In this document: positions 1-6,964 of the stretch, in pieces
How the letters are laid out: every line of letters starts with the position of its first letter
Numbering within the stretch: position 1 is the stretch's first letter
Source of the DNA: Pirellulaceae bacterium
GTDB taxonomy: Bacteria; Planctomycetota; Planctomycetia; Pirellulales; Pirellulaceae
NCBI GenBank assembly: GCA_020846515.1
Contig: JADLDX010000564.1
Span: 1-7,432 of the forward strand
Direction of reading: 5' to 3'
Length of the DNA stretch: 7,432 nt
Translations under genes and position numbers: made by a program
Notes under the pieces: model-generated
The model's input: only the letters and a program-made list of their open reading frames with translations
The model's database searches: none
What the model was told of the DNA's origin: nothing

Positions 1-47
1 CATAATCTGGCGACGGGATTTGACGAGTCGCGGAGCGATTCGTCTAC
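1..47 (+). repeat. REP-like palindromic repeat, copy 1, at window edge
   Basis: The core CGAGTCGCGGAGCGATTCG can fold as an 8-bp stem (CGAGTCGC with GCGATTCG, one G-T wobble) around a GGA loop. The same core recurs at 913-934, 970-991 and 1012-1033. The bases before the core (ATCTGGCGAC and a GGATTT tract) also recur before the copy at 913, so bases 1-43 match 892-934 with few differences. This edge is therefore the right half of the same composite element, and the rest lies outside the window. The element class is inferred from structure and copy number; there is no coding evidence here. Confidence 0.7.
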
Positions 48-72
48 AAATTCACTTACGAAAGGTAAGTTC

Positions 73-819
73 ATGAGATCAATACTCGCAAGCGTACTGG
101 CGTTTACTTGGCTGGCAGCGCTGCTTCCATCTGTGTCAGAGGCTCAACAGATGGAACTCCGAAGGCTCTCTGGCGGAGTTATTCACGTGCAGTCAGTGGG
201 CGGGGTAAGACTGGCCATTCAACCCGCAACTCCACTCGCACTTCAAGCTGGTACTCAGGCGAATACTCAACCCTCTACTCAGGCAGTGTCCGCCAATTCC
301 TTCCGTGCACAACTTTCGTTTTTCGTGGGCTCAGAGTTTCAACGAGCCGTTGTGAAGGCCGACGGTCAGGGTGGTTTGGAAGAGTTGCAACTCGATGCGG
401 CCGCGCCGCTTCCACCGCAAGCAATATCGATTGAATCGGTGCTGATCGGTGAGAAACGGGCCGGCGTGCAACTGCAGACGAGTAACCTGAATGTCTTGTT
501 CGCATCTGTCGAACTGATATCTGATCAAGGTTGGATCACCACTCATAAGGACAAACCGATTCATTTGCTGGTCCTGACCTTCAATGACGCTGCGAAGCTA
601 CAGACCGCGCGCCTTAATTTGTGGATCAGTAGTGTTAAGGCGCAGCAGATCTTGCTCAACAGCAGCGGCGCACTAACCATGGCCACAGCAGAAGCCTTTT
701 ATCAATCGATCGGCAAGCAAAAGGTGTTGCCAACAGTCATGCTGCCAGTGCTCCAGTTACCACAGCGCGGTTCCAACTTTGGCGATCGGCAAGTCGTCTT
801 GCTCAAAGAGATCCGGTAA
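73..819 (+). CDS. hypothetical secreted protein with TQ repeats
   Basis: I do not recognise this 248-residue protein. The N-terminus (residues 1-25) is a good Sec signal peptide: Met-Arg-Ser start, hydrophobic core LASVLAFTWLAALL, and a likely cut after SVSEA before QQ. This suggests export to the periplasm. The ATG is preceded by AAAGG at 61-65 with 7 bases between, a reasonable ribosome site for this window. Residues about 61-72 are a low-complexity stretch of three Thr-Gln-x-x repeats. The rest alternates short hydrophobic and polar segments, as expected of a beta-rich soluble domain, with few Cys and no catalytic motif that I can name. There is no second membrane segment. REP-like repeats lie on both sides, and the next gene converges on it, so it is probably transcribed alone. 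The signal peptide and ribosome site support a real gene; the function is unknown. Confidence 0.8.
   Translation: MRSILASVLAFTWLAALLPSVSEAQQMELRRLSGGVIHVQSVGGVRLAIQPATPLALQAGTQANTQPSTQAVSANSFRAQLSFFVGSEFQRAVVKADGQGGLEELQLDAAAPLPPQAISIESVLIGEKRAGVQLQTSNLNVLFASVELISDQGWITTHKDKPIHLLVLTFNDAAKLQTARLNLWISSVKAQQILLNSSGALTMATAEAFYQSIGKQKVLPTVMLPVLQLPQRGSNFGDRQVVLLKEIR
253..288 (+). repeat. three 12-bp in-frame repeats (Thr-Gln-x-x)
   Basis: Three consecutive 12-base units each begin ACTCA and encode Thr-Gln plus two small residues (TQAN, TQPS, TQAV). They preserve the frame of the secreted protein. They probably form a flexible linker between the N-terminal strand region and the main domain. Confidence 0.6.
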
Positions 820-854
820 GTTCGACAGGCTTAGGTAGCCACCGCTGTCATGGT

Positions 855-903
855 AGCCATCCGTCGCCAGACGGTGGATGGCGACAGAGTCCACCATCTG
901 GCG
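855..903. repeat. nested, mutually exclusive hairpins after the secreted gene
   Basis: Two stems compete for the same bases. One pairs GCCATCC (856-862) with GGATGGC near 876-882, extended inward by GTC with GAC. The other pairs 865-878 (CGCCAGACGGTGGA) with 890-903 (TCCACCATCTGGCG), 13 of 14 bases complementary, around an 11-base loop. The element lies 36 bp past the stop of the secreted gene and ahead of the end of a convergent gene, so it could end transcription from either side. There is no T-tract, so a classic intrinsic terminator is not supported. The right arm runs straight into the next REP-like palindrome, as in composite REP elements. Confidence 0.6.
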
Positions 904-912
904 ACTGGATTT

Positions 913-934
913 GACGAGTCGCGGAGCGATTCGT
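913..934 (+). repeat. REP-like palindrome, copy 2
   Basis: This is a full copy of the core CGAGTCGCGGAGCGATTCG with flanking GA and T. It is preceded by the same ATCTGGCGAC and GGATTT context as the copy at the left edge of the window. The stem is 8 bp with a GGA loop. Confidence 0.75.
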
Positions 935-969
935 GCACGTAGCCGCGGCACTCCGTGACGCGGATTGAT

Positions 970-991
970 GACGAGTCGCGGAGCGATTCGT
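970..991 (+). repeat. REP-like palindrome, copy 3
   Basis: This is an identical 22-base core, starting 57 bp after the start of copy 2. The bases after it (CTACAGATTC) resemble those after copy 1 (CTACAAATTC), so the conserved unit extends beyond the hairpin on the right. Confidence 0.75.
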
Positions 992-1011
992 CTACAGATT
1001 CGATAAGATTT

Positions 1012-1033
1012 GACGAGTCGCGGAGCGATTCGT
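1012..1033 (+). repeat. REP-like palindrome, copy 4
   Basis: This is an identical 22-base core, starting 42 bp after the start of copy 3 and preceded by GATTT as in copies 1 and 2. It ends 8 bp before the stop codon of the convergent anhydrase-bearing frame, so it would lie in that gene's 3' untranslated region. Confidence 0.75.
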
Positions 1034-1407
1034 GTACAGGGTCAGCCGCCGACTAGGTGTCCGGTACGCTTTAGTCCAATCGAGTCGTCAGTCAGAAACT
1101 CAATGTTGCCTGATGAGACGTCGTAAATGGCACCGATCAGGCCAATTTTCCCTTGTTGCGCCAACTCGCGAATGGTGCTACTCTCCTCAACGATTTGTCG
1201 AATCGAGTGCAACACGTTTTCACGCGTGACATGCTCAACAAACTCCGCCTGCTCATGCTCGTTCGAGCTGATAAGGTGTTTGCACTTTTCTTCATCGATC
1301 GACTGCGTAATGCGGCTGACGATTGCCTCCAAGTGACCGCAGCCGGTGGCTGCTTCGGGACGAGTTCCGGTCGAGGTGAACTTAACCGACGCCGTCACAG
1401 CTCCGCA

Positions 1408-1410
1408 CTA
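1408..1410 (-). other. in-frame amber stop between zinc ligands
   Basis: The sense codons read G-H-T-TAG-C-G-A-V. In beta-carbonic anhydrases this segment is G-H-T-x-C-G-A with a variable x, often a polar residue. TAG is one base from CAG (Gln) and AAG (Lys). The frame resumes perfectly after it and stays open for 121 codons. Confidence 0.9.
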
Positions 1411-3195
1411 GGTATGGCCCAGAACGACTATCAATTTCGAGCCGGCGACGCCGCAACTGTATTCCAGGCTACCAAGAACCTTCGGGCCAACAACGTTGCC
1501 GGCAATACGAATGCTAAACACATCGCCTAACCCCAGGTCGAGGATTGTCTCGACAGGCGCGCGCGAGTCGATACAGCTCAAGATAACCGCAAAGGGAAAC
1601 TGTCCCTGTGCGGTCGTAGAGAGCTGTGTGGTGTAGTCGCGGAAGAGTGGCTGGCCGGCTTGAAATCGCTGATTGCCCTCCTGAAGAATCTGGAGCACTT
1701 CATCGGGATTTAAGTCTTGCTGCAATTCACGCGTCGAATAATCGATGAACTGCGTTTCGTCGTTGAGACTATATTTATTTTTAAAACCGCGCAGGCTGAC
1801 GATCACGCTATGTTTGGGTGCGACACGATCTCGAAAGTCTCGGATCAGGCTGAGTACATCTGGATCGATAAAGTCGGTATTGGTGGCATCCAGCATAATG
1901 TGGGAGCCTGGTTTGGTATCTCGCAGCGTGCGTTCAAATACGCCACGATTGAGAAAGCTGACTTGATTGCCCAGTTCAATGCGGGTCAGTTCACCGCCGA
2001 TATGTTTCTCTCGGATCTTCTTCAGCGGTCTTCGCAGATTGCTATTGAGAATAAAGGCGACTCCGACGGCCAGGCCGATCAGGGCTCCAATCAACTTTTC
2101 GGTAAAGATGATGGCCACGACCGTCAGCAAGAATGGAATGAACTGATAACGCCCCTCGGCCCACATGGCGCGGAACAATTGCGGACTGGCCATTTTTGCG
2201 CCGATCCACAGCAAAATCGCAGCAATGCAGGAAAGTGGAATGAGATTCAGGTACGAAGGGACCAAGAGCGTACAAACCAGAAACAGAAAACCGTGGATGA
2301 TAATCGCACGTTTTGTTTTGCCCCCGGACTGGATACAGACACTGCTGTGAACGACTCGCGATGTGATTGGTAGTCCACCCAAGATGCCACACAGTGTGTT
2401 GCCGACACCTTGCGCGACTAACTCGCGACTGGGGGGCGAATGGCGATGTTCCGGATCAAGTCGATCGACCGCGTCTAGGTTGAGCAGGGTCTCGAGGGAG
2501 GCCACGACCGCGATCAGCAGCGCGGCCAGGTAGATCGCGGGGTTCTGCCATTGTTCCAGGTTGGGAAACTTAAACAGCGGCTGGTTGATACCCTCGAGTG
2601 TTTCGCGAGTTGGCACCCGGAAAAAGTGCCACTCTTCAACGCTCCACCCCACGTCGTATCGGCGCAGCCAGATGCCCATCAAGCTGCCAACGACAATTAC
2701 TACCAGCGGTGCTGGGATGAGCCGCAGTCGAGGCGATTTGATGAACTCCCAACCACCGAGGATCAACAGTGAGAACAGCCCAATTGTGGCCGCACCAAAA
2801 TGAGTGTCGCCCGAGATCTTCAAGAATTCGGAAAAGGTGGTTTGTCGGTCAGGTTGCCAGAACGACATCTCGCCAATGGGATCGGTATCGTGTCCGAGCA
2901 AGTGTGGTATTTGCTTGAGAATGAGAATGATGCCGACGGCTGCTACCAGCCCTTTCACAACACTCGAAGGCAGAAAGTCGGCGACCTCTCCGGCGCGCAA
3001 ACAGCCCAACGCAATTTGTATCAGACCGGCAAGCATTAATGCGAAGAGAAATGTTTCATAACCGCGGAGGGAAGATATTTCGGCCAGGATGATAGCCGCC
3101 AAACCAGCTGACGGTCCACTGATACTGGTCTGAGAACCGCTGATCAAGCCCACGATCGTGCCGCCGATCACGCCAGCGATCAACCCGGCATAGGG

Positions 3196-3198
3196 TTA
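3196..3198 (-). other. in-frame ochre stop in first membrane helices
   Basis: The frame reads ...ASTFGV-TAA-PYAGLIAGVIGG, matching ...ALASNAPPFAGILAGIIGG of the intact neighbour one for one, so TAA replaces one residue and nothing is inserted or deleted. TAA is one base from CAA, AAA and GAA. Forty-one codons precede it, back to an ATG at 3321. Confidence 0.9.
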
Positions 3199-3364
3199 AA
3201 CGCCAAATGTGCTGGCGATACCAATACTCACCGGCACGGCTACGAAGAATAACGACCATCCGGCCAAAAAGTCCTGCAACCAAATGCGGCCGGTAGAGGA
3301 AGTAGATGAAGTGGATTCCATAAAGCGTAGCTTTCAAACGAAATGTAGCGACGTGCCTGGGCGC

Positions 3365-5725
3365 TTAGTTGATGCCGGCTAACTCGGGCGTTTCGGTCAA
3401 TCCGACGGCCGTTTCCAGCATGAAGTCGATCTTGCCGCTGCGAGGGTCATACATGGCACCCACGATGGCGATCATCCGCTCATCGACCAACTGCTGAATC
3501 GTGGAGCTGCGTTGAGTCAACTGCTGGACGCTACGCAGCACATGGTTGCGGGCAACTTTGTTAACGCATACTCCCCGCTCGTCGCCCGTTAAATTGGGAA
3601 ATCGTCGCCTGGTGTCATCATCAATGGACAGGTTTATCTCTTGCACGATATGCTCAAAGTGCTGACCACAACTGGTTGGATCTTCGTTGGAACACGCGAA
3701 GGTGATGGCGGTATCCATAACACTTGAGTGAACATGCCCCATGATGACCACTAGTTTGGCACCAGCCACTGCACAGCCATATTCGACGCTGGCCAGCGTA
3801 CGTCGGCCCAGCAAGGCATTGCCGGCTTGACACACATTCAGCAGATCGCCCAGGCCCATATCGAAGACAACCTGAGTGGGCGTACGTGAATCCATACACG
3901 TCATAATGACCGCTACGGGGAATTGCCCTTGAGCCGTCGCCCACATTTGACGCTGCAAGTCGCGACTAAGCGACTGGCCGGTCCTGAATCGAGTATTTCC
4001 ATCCTGTAGCAACTGGAGAACTTGAAGCGGCCTAAGCTCACGTTGTAGTTCAAGCGTCGAATGGTCGACGAAAGTCACGTTATCATTCAACGCATATTTG
4101 TCATGAAAACCCTTGAAACTTAAATTCACACCCAGTGCCGGCGCAGTGGTGTCTCTGAACTCACGAATTAGTGTCAGAATGTCGGGATCGATATAGTCGG
4201 TATTTCGGGCATCCAGCAGGATGTGGCCACCCCGTGGTACATCGCGCATCGATTTTTCCAGCACAGCACGATTCAGGAAGCTGACTTGATTAGCCAGTTC
4301 GATGTGATGGACGTCTCCGCCAATGTGTTTTTCTACGATCTTGCGAATCGGTCGCTTGTAGTTGCTCGAAAGGATGAACAGGACGCTCACGCCCAAGCCA
4401 ATCAAAATGCCGATCAACAAGTCGGTCATTACAATAGCCGCGACGGTGATCACGAACGGGAGAAAGACCAGGCGACCGGCTTTATAAAGTTGTCGAACCA
4501 GCTTTGGGCTAGCCAGTTTGTAACCAGTCATGAATAGAATTGCAGCCAAACATGCCAGCGGAATCTTATTCAAGTAGTGTGGCAGCCACAGCGCAAAACC
4601 GAAAAGAAAGCAACCATGGATGATGGCCGAGAGTTTTGTCTGCGCACCGGCGTATATGTTTACCGAGCCACGGACAACGACGCAGGTCATGGGCAAACCA
4701 CCGATCAGCCCGGAAACCAAATTGCCAACTCCCTGAGCCACTAGTTCCCGATTGGGCGGTGAAACGCGCTGCTGCGGATCCAGATTGTCGACCGCTTCCA
4801 GATTCAACATGGATTCCAAGGTGGCCACAATGGCGATGGTGACCGCAGCGATATAGAGGTCTGGGTTAGACCATACCGAAAAATCGGGTAACTTCAAAAA
4901 GCCAATGAACTCCGCGAAATTGTTAGCCACCGGAACGTTTACCAGTTGCTTCGTACCCACGGTCCACCTGCCGCCCAGCTGTTCAAACAACCAGGCCATG
5001 GCCACGCCCACTAAAACAACAATCAGTGGCGAGGGTATGATCGACTTCTTCAGCGGCTTGCACTTGTCCCAGCCGATGAGAATGGCCAGGGATAACAGGC
5101 CAATACTGAGCGGTCCAATATGATAAGTGCCTGAGAGTAGAACGACTAAGGAGAACACCGGATTTTGGTGACCTCCCTTTTCATGCCCGCCCGATTCTTT
5201 GGCCATTTCCTCAAAGGCATTTTCACCAATCGCTTCATGGCCCAGCAGGTAAGGCAGTTGTTTCAGGATCAGAATCAGACCGATGGCAGCCAGCAAGCCT
5301 TTGATGACACTGGATGGAAAGAAAGAGGCAATGAAACCCGCTTTGGCAACGCCCAGGAGGATTTGTATGATTCCGCCGATGGCCACCGCAAACAAGAAGG
5401 CTTCGAAGGAGCCAAGCGTACCGATCTGCGCGGCAACAATGGCGGTTAAACCTGCTGCAGGCCCCGAGACACTCGTATGCGAACCACTGATCAAGCCGAC
5501 CAGCACACCACCAATGATTCCAGCCAAGATGCCGGCAAATGGTGGCGCGTTGGAGGCCAACGCAATGCCCAAGCATAAGGGCAATGCAACCAAGAACACT
5601 ACCGTTCCGGCAGTGAAATCTCGCAGTAGCGTTCCGCCCGTCATTGCCGATGAAGACGCCGACTCTGGCCGTGTCGCTTTCGCATTCGGGTCCGCGTCGT
5701 TGGGTGAAGATTCAAGCTTGGGCAT
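3365..5725 (-). CDS. SulP transporter / STAS / beta-carbonic anhydrase fusion, zinc-ligand Cys missing
   Basis: This intact 786-residue inner-membrane protein is a SulP-family anion transporter fused to a carbonic anhydrase, an architecture thought to couple bicarbonate uptake with CO2/bicarbonate interconversion. Residues 31-455 carry the SulP core: hydrophobic helices, GPAAGLTAIVAAQ, EAVDNLDPQQR with the preceding ATLES, and the R352-G-S-V-N motif near GGLPMT. Residues about 470-570 are STAS-like (LLDARNTDYIDPD). Residues about 575-786 are the anhydrase domain. Cys610-x-Asp612-Ser-Arg614 and His664 are present, but the H-x-x-C zinc motif reads H664-V-H-S667, so the second Cys ligand is Ser, and the following Gly is also Ser. 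The usual R-V-A-G-N segment reads C-Q-A-G-N. Catalysis is therefore doubtful, while the transporter frame looks intact. The ATG at 5725 follows GGAG by 11 bases. A broken paralogue follows after 43 bp, probably cotranscribed. The membrane and anhydrase assignment is firm; the substrate is inferred. Confidence 0.92.
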   Translation of the reverse strand: MPKLESSPNDADPNAKATRPESASSSAMTGGTLLRDFTAGTVVFLVALPLCLGIALASNAPPFAGILAGIIGGVLVGLISGSHTSVSGPAAGLTAIVAAQIGTLGSFEAFLFAVAIGGIIQILLGVAKAGFIASFFPSSVIKGLLAAIGLILILKQLPYLLGHEAIGENAFEEMAKESGGHEKGGHQNPVFSLVVLLSGTYHIGPLSIGLLSLAILIGWDKCKPLKKSIIPSPLIVVLVGVAMAWLFEQLGGRWTVGTKQLVNVPVANNFAEFIGFLKLPDFSVWSNPDLYIAAVTIAIVATLESMLNLEAVDNLDPQQRVSPPNRELVAQGVGNLVSGLIGGLPMTCVVVRGSVNIYAGAQTKLSAIIHGCFLFGFALWLPHYLNKIPLACLAAILFMTGYKLASPKLVRQLYKAGRLVFLPFVITVAAIVMTDLLIGILIGLGVSVLFILSSNYKRPIRKIVEKHIGGDVHHIELANQVSFLNRAVLEKSMRDVPRGGHILLDARNTDYIDPDILTLIREFRDTTAPALGVNLSFKGFHDKYALNDNVTFVDHSTLELQRELRPLQVLQLLQDGNTRFRTGQSLSRDLQRQMWATAQGQFPVAVIMTCMDSRTPTQVVFDMGLGDLLNVCQAGNALLGRRTLASVEYGCAVAGAKLVVIMGHVHSSVMDTAITFACSNEDPTSCGQHFEHIVQEINLSIDDDTRRRFPNLTGDERGVCVNKVARNHVLRSVQQLTQRSSTIQQLVDERMIAIVGAMYDPRSGKIDFMLETAVGLTETPELAGIN

Positions 5726-5740
5726 CAGAAGAACGACTCC

Positions 5741-5790
5741 GCCTGTTGTGAATTAAACGAAAAGCAAATACAGAAAAATACTAAGAAAGT
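5741..5790 (-). promoter_or_regulatory. AT-rich leader, possible promoter of the transporter pair
   Basis: The bases just upstream of the intact transporter are far more AT-rich than the surroundings. On the minus strand they contain TAGTAT and TTTAAT, either of which could be a -10 element. No convincing -35 box is spaced correctly. The only support is position and composition. Confidence 0.25.
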
Positions 5791-5827
5791 GCAGTTCATC
5801 AGGATGTAGTACCGGAAGAGGCTAGTG

Positions 5828-5899
5828 GGCCGACAACCGTGGGCTAGCGCCCTGCGGCTGATCGGCCGACAACCGTGGGCTAGCGCCCTGCGGCTGATC
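5828..5899. repeat. 36-bp tandem repeat, two identical units, each a hairpin
   Basis: Units 5828-5863 and 5864-5899 are identical. Each contains CCGTGGGCTAGCGCCCTGCGG, which folds as GGGC with GCCC around a TAGC loop, extended by CCG with CGG past unpaired bases. A degenerate third unit follows at about 5900-5925 and keeps the GCTAGCG centre. It lies about 100 bp upstream of the transporter start, in the gap between it and a small membrane protein gene on the same strand. It is probably a REP-type element that could sit in the transcript between the two genes. Confidence 0.8.
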
Positions 5900-6048
5900 A
5901 GTCGGAACGCGCTAGCGTCCGGTTTAACCCGACTAAAGATCGATGTACCTCGTCGATTCGGTCGATAGTCAACTCAGCATGTTTGCTTGAGATAGACCCT
6001 TGCCTGGACCGATCCGCTCGACGTAACCTTCGTTATCGGTCCCGTCGA

Positions 6049-6078
6049 GCGATACGCTGGATCGCGATACGCTGGAGC
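6049..6078. repeat. 15-bp tandem repeat, two units
   Basis: The units GCGATACGCTGGATC and GCGATACGCTGGAGC differ by one base, and a third unit begins (GCGATA) before diverging. It lies in the non-coding region past the stop of the small membrane protein gene. Confidence 0.65.
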
Positions 6079-6132
6079 GATAAGACGGACAACGACGGCC
6101 AAGACGATGCCATGCCTGCTGCCAGCCGAGAA

Positions 6133-6549
6133 TCAGCAGCGTAGATAGGCACCACAGCCGTTGCGAAGGCAGACTTCGCTGCGTGAATGGACGCCCGCAT
6201 AGGCCACCTGACCCGCGCCAGCAATATGCCAGTTCCGGCGAAACATACGCGAGTCCAACCGCAGTCGGCGGCGCGCCAGTTCAAAAGATGATACAGATGC
6301 TAATTCTTCTAACTCGGGCAATTCTGCGGACGCAGGAGATTGCCCCGGGGCCTCTTCCACGGGTGCCTCTTCGGCTGGGCCTTCCGAATGTGTTGGGCCC
6401 CAAGCCGGACAATTCAAGCTATACCAGTCCGGCATGACCATTCTCAAACTACCACCCAGCGCTACCGAAAAGCACATCAACACCAGCAGGCAGTCAAGTG
6501 CCAGGGTGGTAAGTCGGTCGGTTGGTCGCATTGAATTTAACATGGTCAT
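6133..6549 (-). CDS. small single-span membrane protein, hypothetical
   Basis: This 138-residue frame is not a family I recognise. Near the N-terminus, residues about 12-33 (LTTLALDCLLVLMCFSVALG) form one clear membrane helix after a basic start, either an anchor or an uncleaved signal. A Pro/Glu/Ala-rich linker follows (about 54-84, with EEAPVEEAP). A basic segment comes next (ELARRRLRLDSRMFRRNW, 90-107), and then a C-terminal part with Cys127, Cys132 and Cys138 that could bind metal or form disulfides. This helix, acidic linker and basic tail order is typical of small planctomycete membrane proteins and is not what a chance frame gives. The start is uncertain: ATG at 6549, 6543 or 6531, or GTG at 6567, and none has a well-spaced ribosome site. 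It reads in the same direction as the transporter pair, but 400 bp separate them. Confidence 0.55.
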   Translation of the reverse strand: MTMLNSMRPTDRLTTLALDCLLVLMCFSVALGGSLRMVMPDWYSLNCPAWGPTHSEGPAEEAPVEEAPGQSPASAELPELEELASVSSFELARRRLRLDSRMFRRNWHIAGAGQVAYAGVHSRSEVCLRNGCGAYLRC

Positions 6550-6685
6550 CGAGTTGTGGGCCTGCACCTCTCACTGATCGTGGGCCAGCAGTCGCGGGCA
6601 ATACGCTGAGCACAGTGGATATGCATAGCCTACGTATGAAAACAGCTCAAGTCCACTCTGGCGTGTGCTCGCTGTGTCTTGTCGT

Positions 6686-6702
6686 CGATCGCTCCGCGAT
6701 CG
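6686..6702. repeat. perfect palindrome related to the left-end REP family
   Basis: CGATCGCTCCGCGATCG has 7-bp perfect arms around TCC. On the minus strand its centre TCGCGGAGCGA is the same 11 bases as in the core repeated four times near the left end. It is therefore a fifth, diverged copy in the opposite orientation, about 5.7 kb away. Confidence 0.6.
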
Positions 6703-6712
6703 AAACGTCTCG

Positions 6713-6744
6713 TCGCTGTGGAGTCTGGTCGCTGTGTCATCTGG
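6713..6744. repeat. 16-bp tandem repeat, two units
   Basis: TCGCTGTGGAGTCTGG and TCGCTGTGTCATCTGG share 13 of 16 bases, and a third unit begins with TCGC. A further TCGCTGTG lies at 6669-6676, on the far side of the small palindrome. Confidence 0.55.
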
Positions 6745-6964
6745 TCGCAACATAGCGAAGAGGATATAGCTACCTAAATTACGAATGAATAAATATTGGG
6801 GGGCGGTTTCGTAGCGCAAACTCATGATTGCAGAATGACTGCCTATCCATTTCGAATATGCAACCGCTCTGCGGGAAGCAAATTGTATTATAGGGTATTT
6901 AGAGCTTTGAAAGTTTGGAAAAGCTTCGGAATAAGTCTAGAGAACCATTTCCTGCATGAATCGT

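Larger units (their letters stand above)
1042..3321 (-). pseudogene. SulP transporter / carbonic anhydrase fusion, broken by two stops
   Basis: Read from the ATG at 3321, the frame runs 759 codons to TGA at 1042-1044. It aligns throughout with the intact gene just upstream. Order: a Ser/Thr-rich tail (2-10), the SulP membrane domain (about 14-430), a STAS-like region with DATNTDFIDPD (about 445-540), then a beta-carbonic anhydrase domain (about 545-759). The anhydrase has Cys583-x-Asp585-Ser-Arg587 and His636 with Cys639, the canonical zinc and Asp-Arg dyad pattern. Two in-frame nonsense codons interrupt it: TAA at codon 42 in the first membrane helices, and TAG at codon 638 between His636 and Cys639. 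There is no frameshift. The SulP motif R-S-x-V-N reads H-S-S-V-C (His325, Cys329), consistent with relaxed constraint. A TTG at 3183 could restart translation after the first stop but would lose the first helices. It lies 43 bp after the intact copy, probably in one operon. Sequencing error or stop readthrough are alternatives. Confidence 0.85.
5726..6132. other. intergenic region upstream of the transporter pair
   Basis: There is no credible gene in these 407 bases. They hold an AT-rich leader next to the transporter start, the 36-bp hairpin repeat, and a 15-bp tandem repeat at 6049-6078. Short frames crossing the repeats lack ribosome sites and have no recognisable composition. Confidence 0.6.

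Noticed and set aside
913..1033. Three evenly oriented 22-bp repeats resembling a short CRISPR array
   Set aside because: The gaps are 35 and 20 bases, too unequal; the sequence between copies is repeat context rather than unique spacers; a further copy lies 890 bp away; no cas genes are present.
1042..1398. Separate small gene for the C-terminal anhydrase part
   Set aside because: It is in the same frame as the upstream part, directly after the TAG, and matches the end of the intact fusion. No own ribosome site is seen.
1717..2373. Long plus-strand frame of 218 residues inside the broken transporter
   Set aside because: It is antisense to a clearly homologous frame, rich in Gln/Asp/Asn as expected of a shadow, with no ribosome site.
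1408..3183. Treating the middle of the broken paralogue as a separate 591-residue gene from TTG at 3183
   Set aside because: It would start inside the transporter after the first helices and end before the last zinc ligand. The sense frame clearly continues on both sides of the stops.
6571..6825. Minus-strand 84-residue frame
   Set aside because: It runs through a palindrome and a 16-bp tandem repeat, has mixed charged composition without domain features, and lacks a ribosome site.
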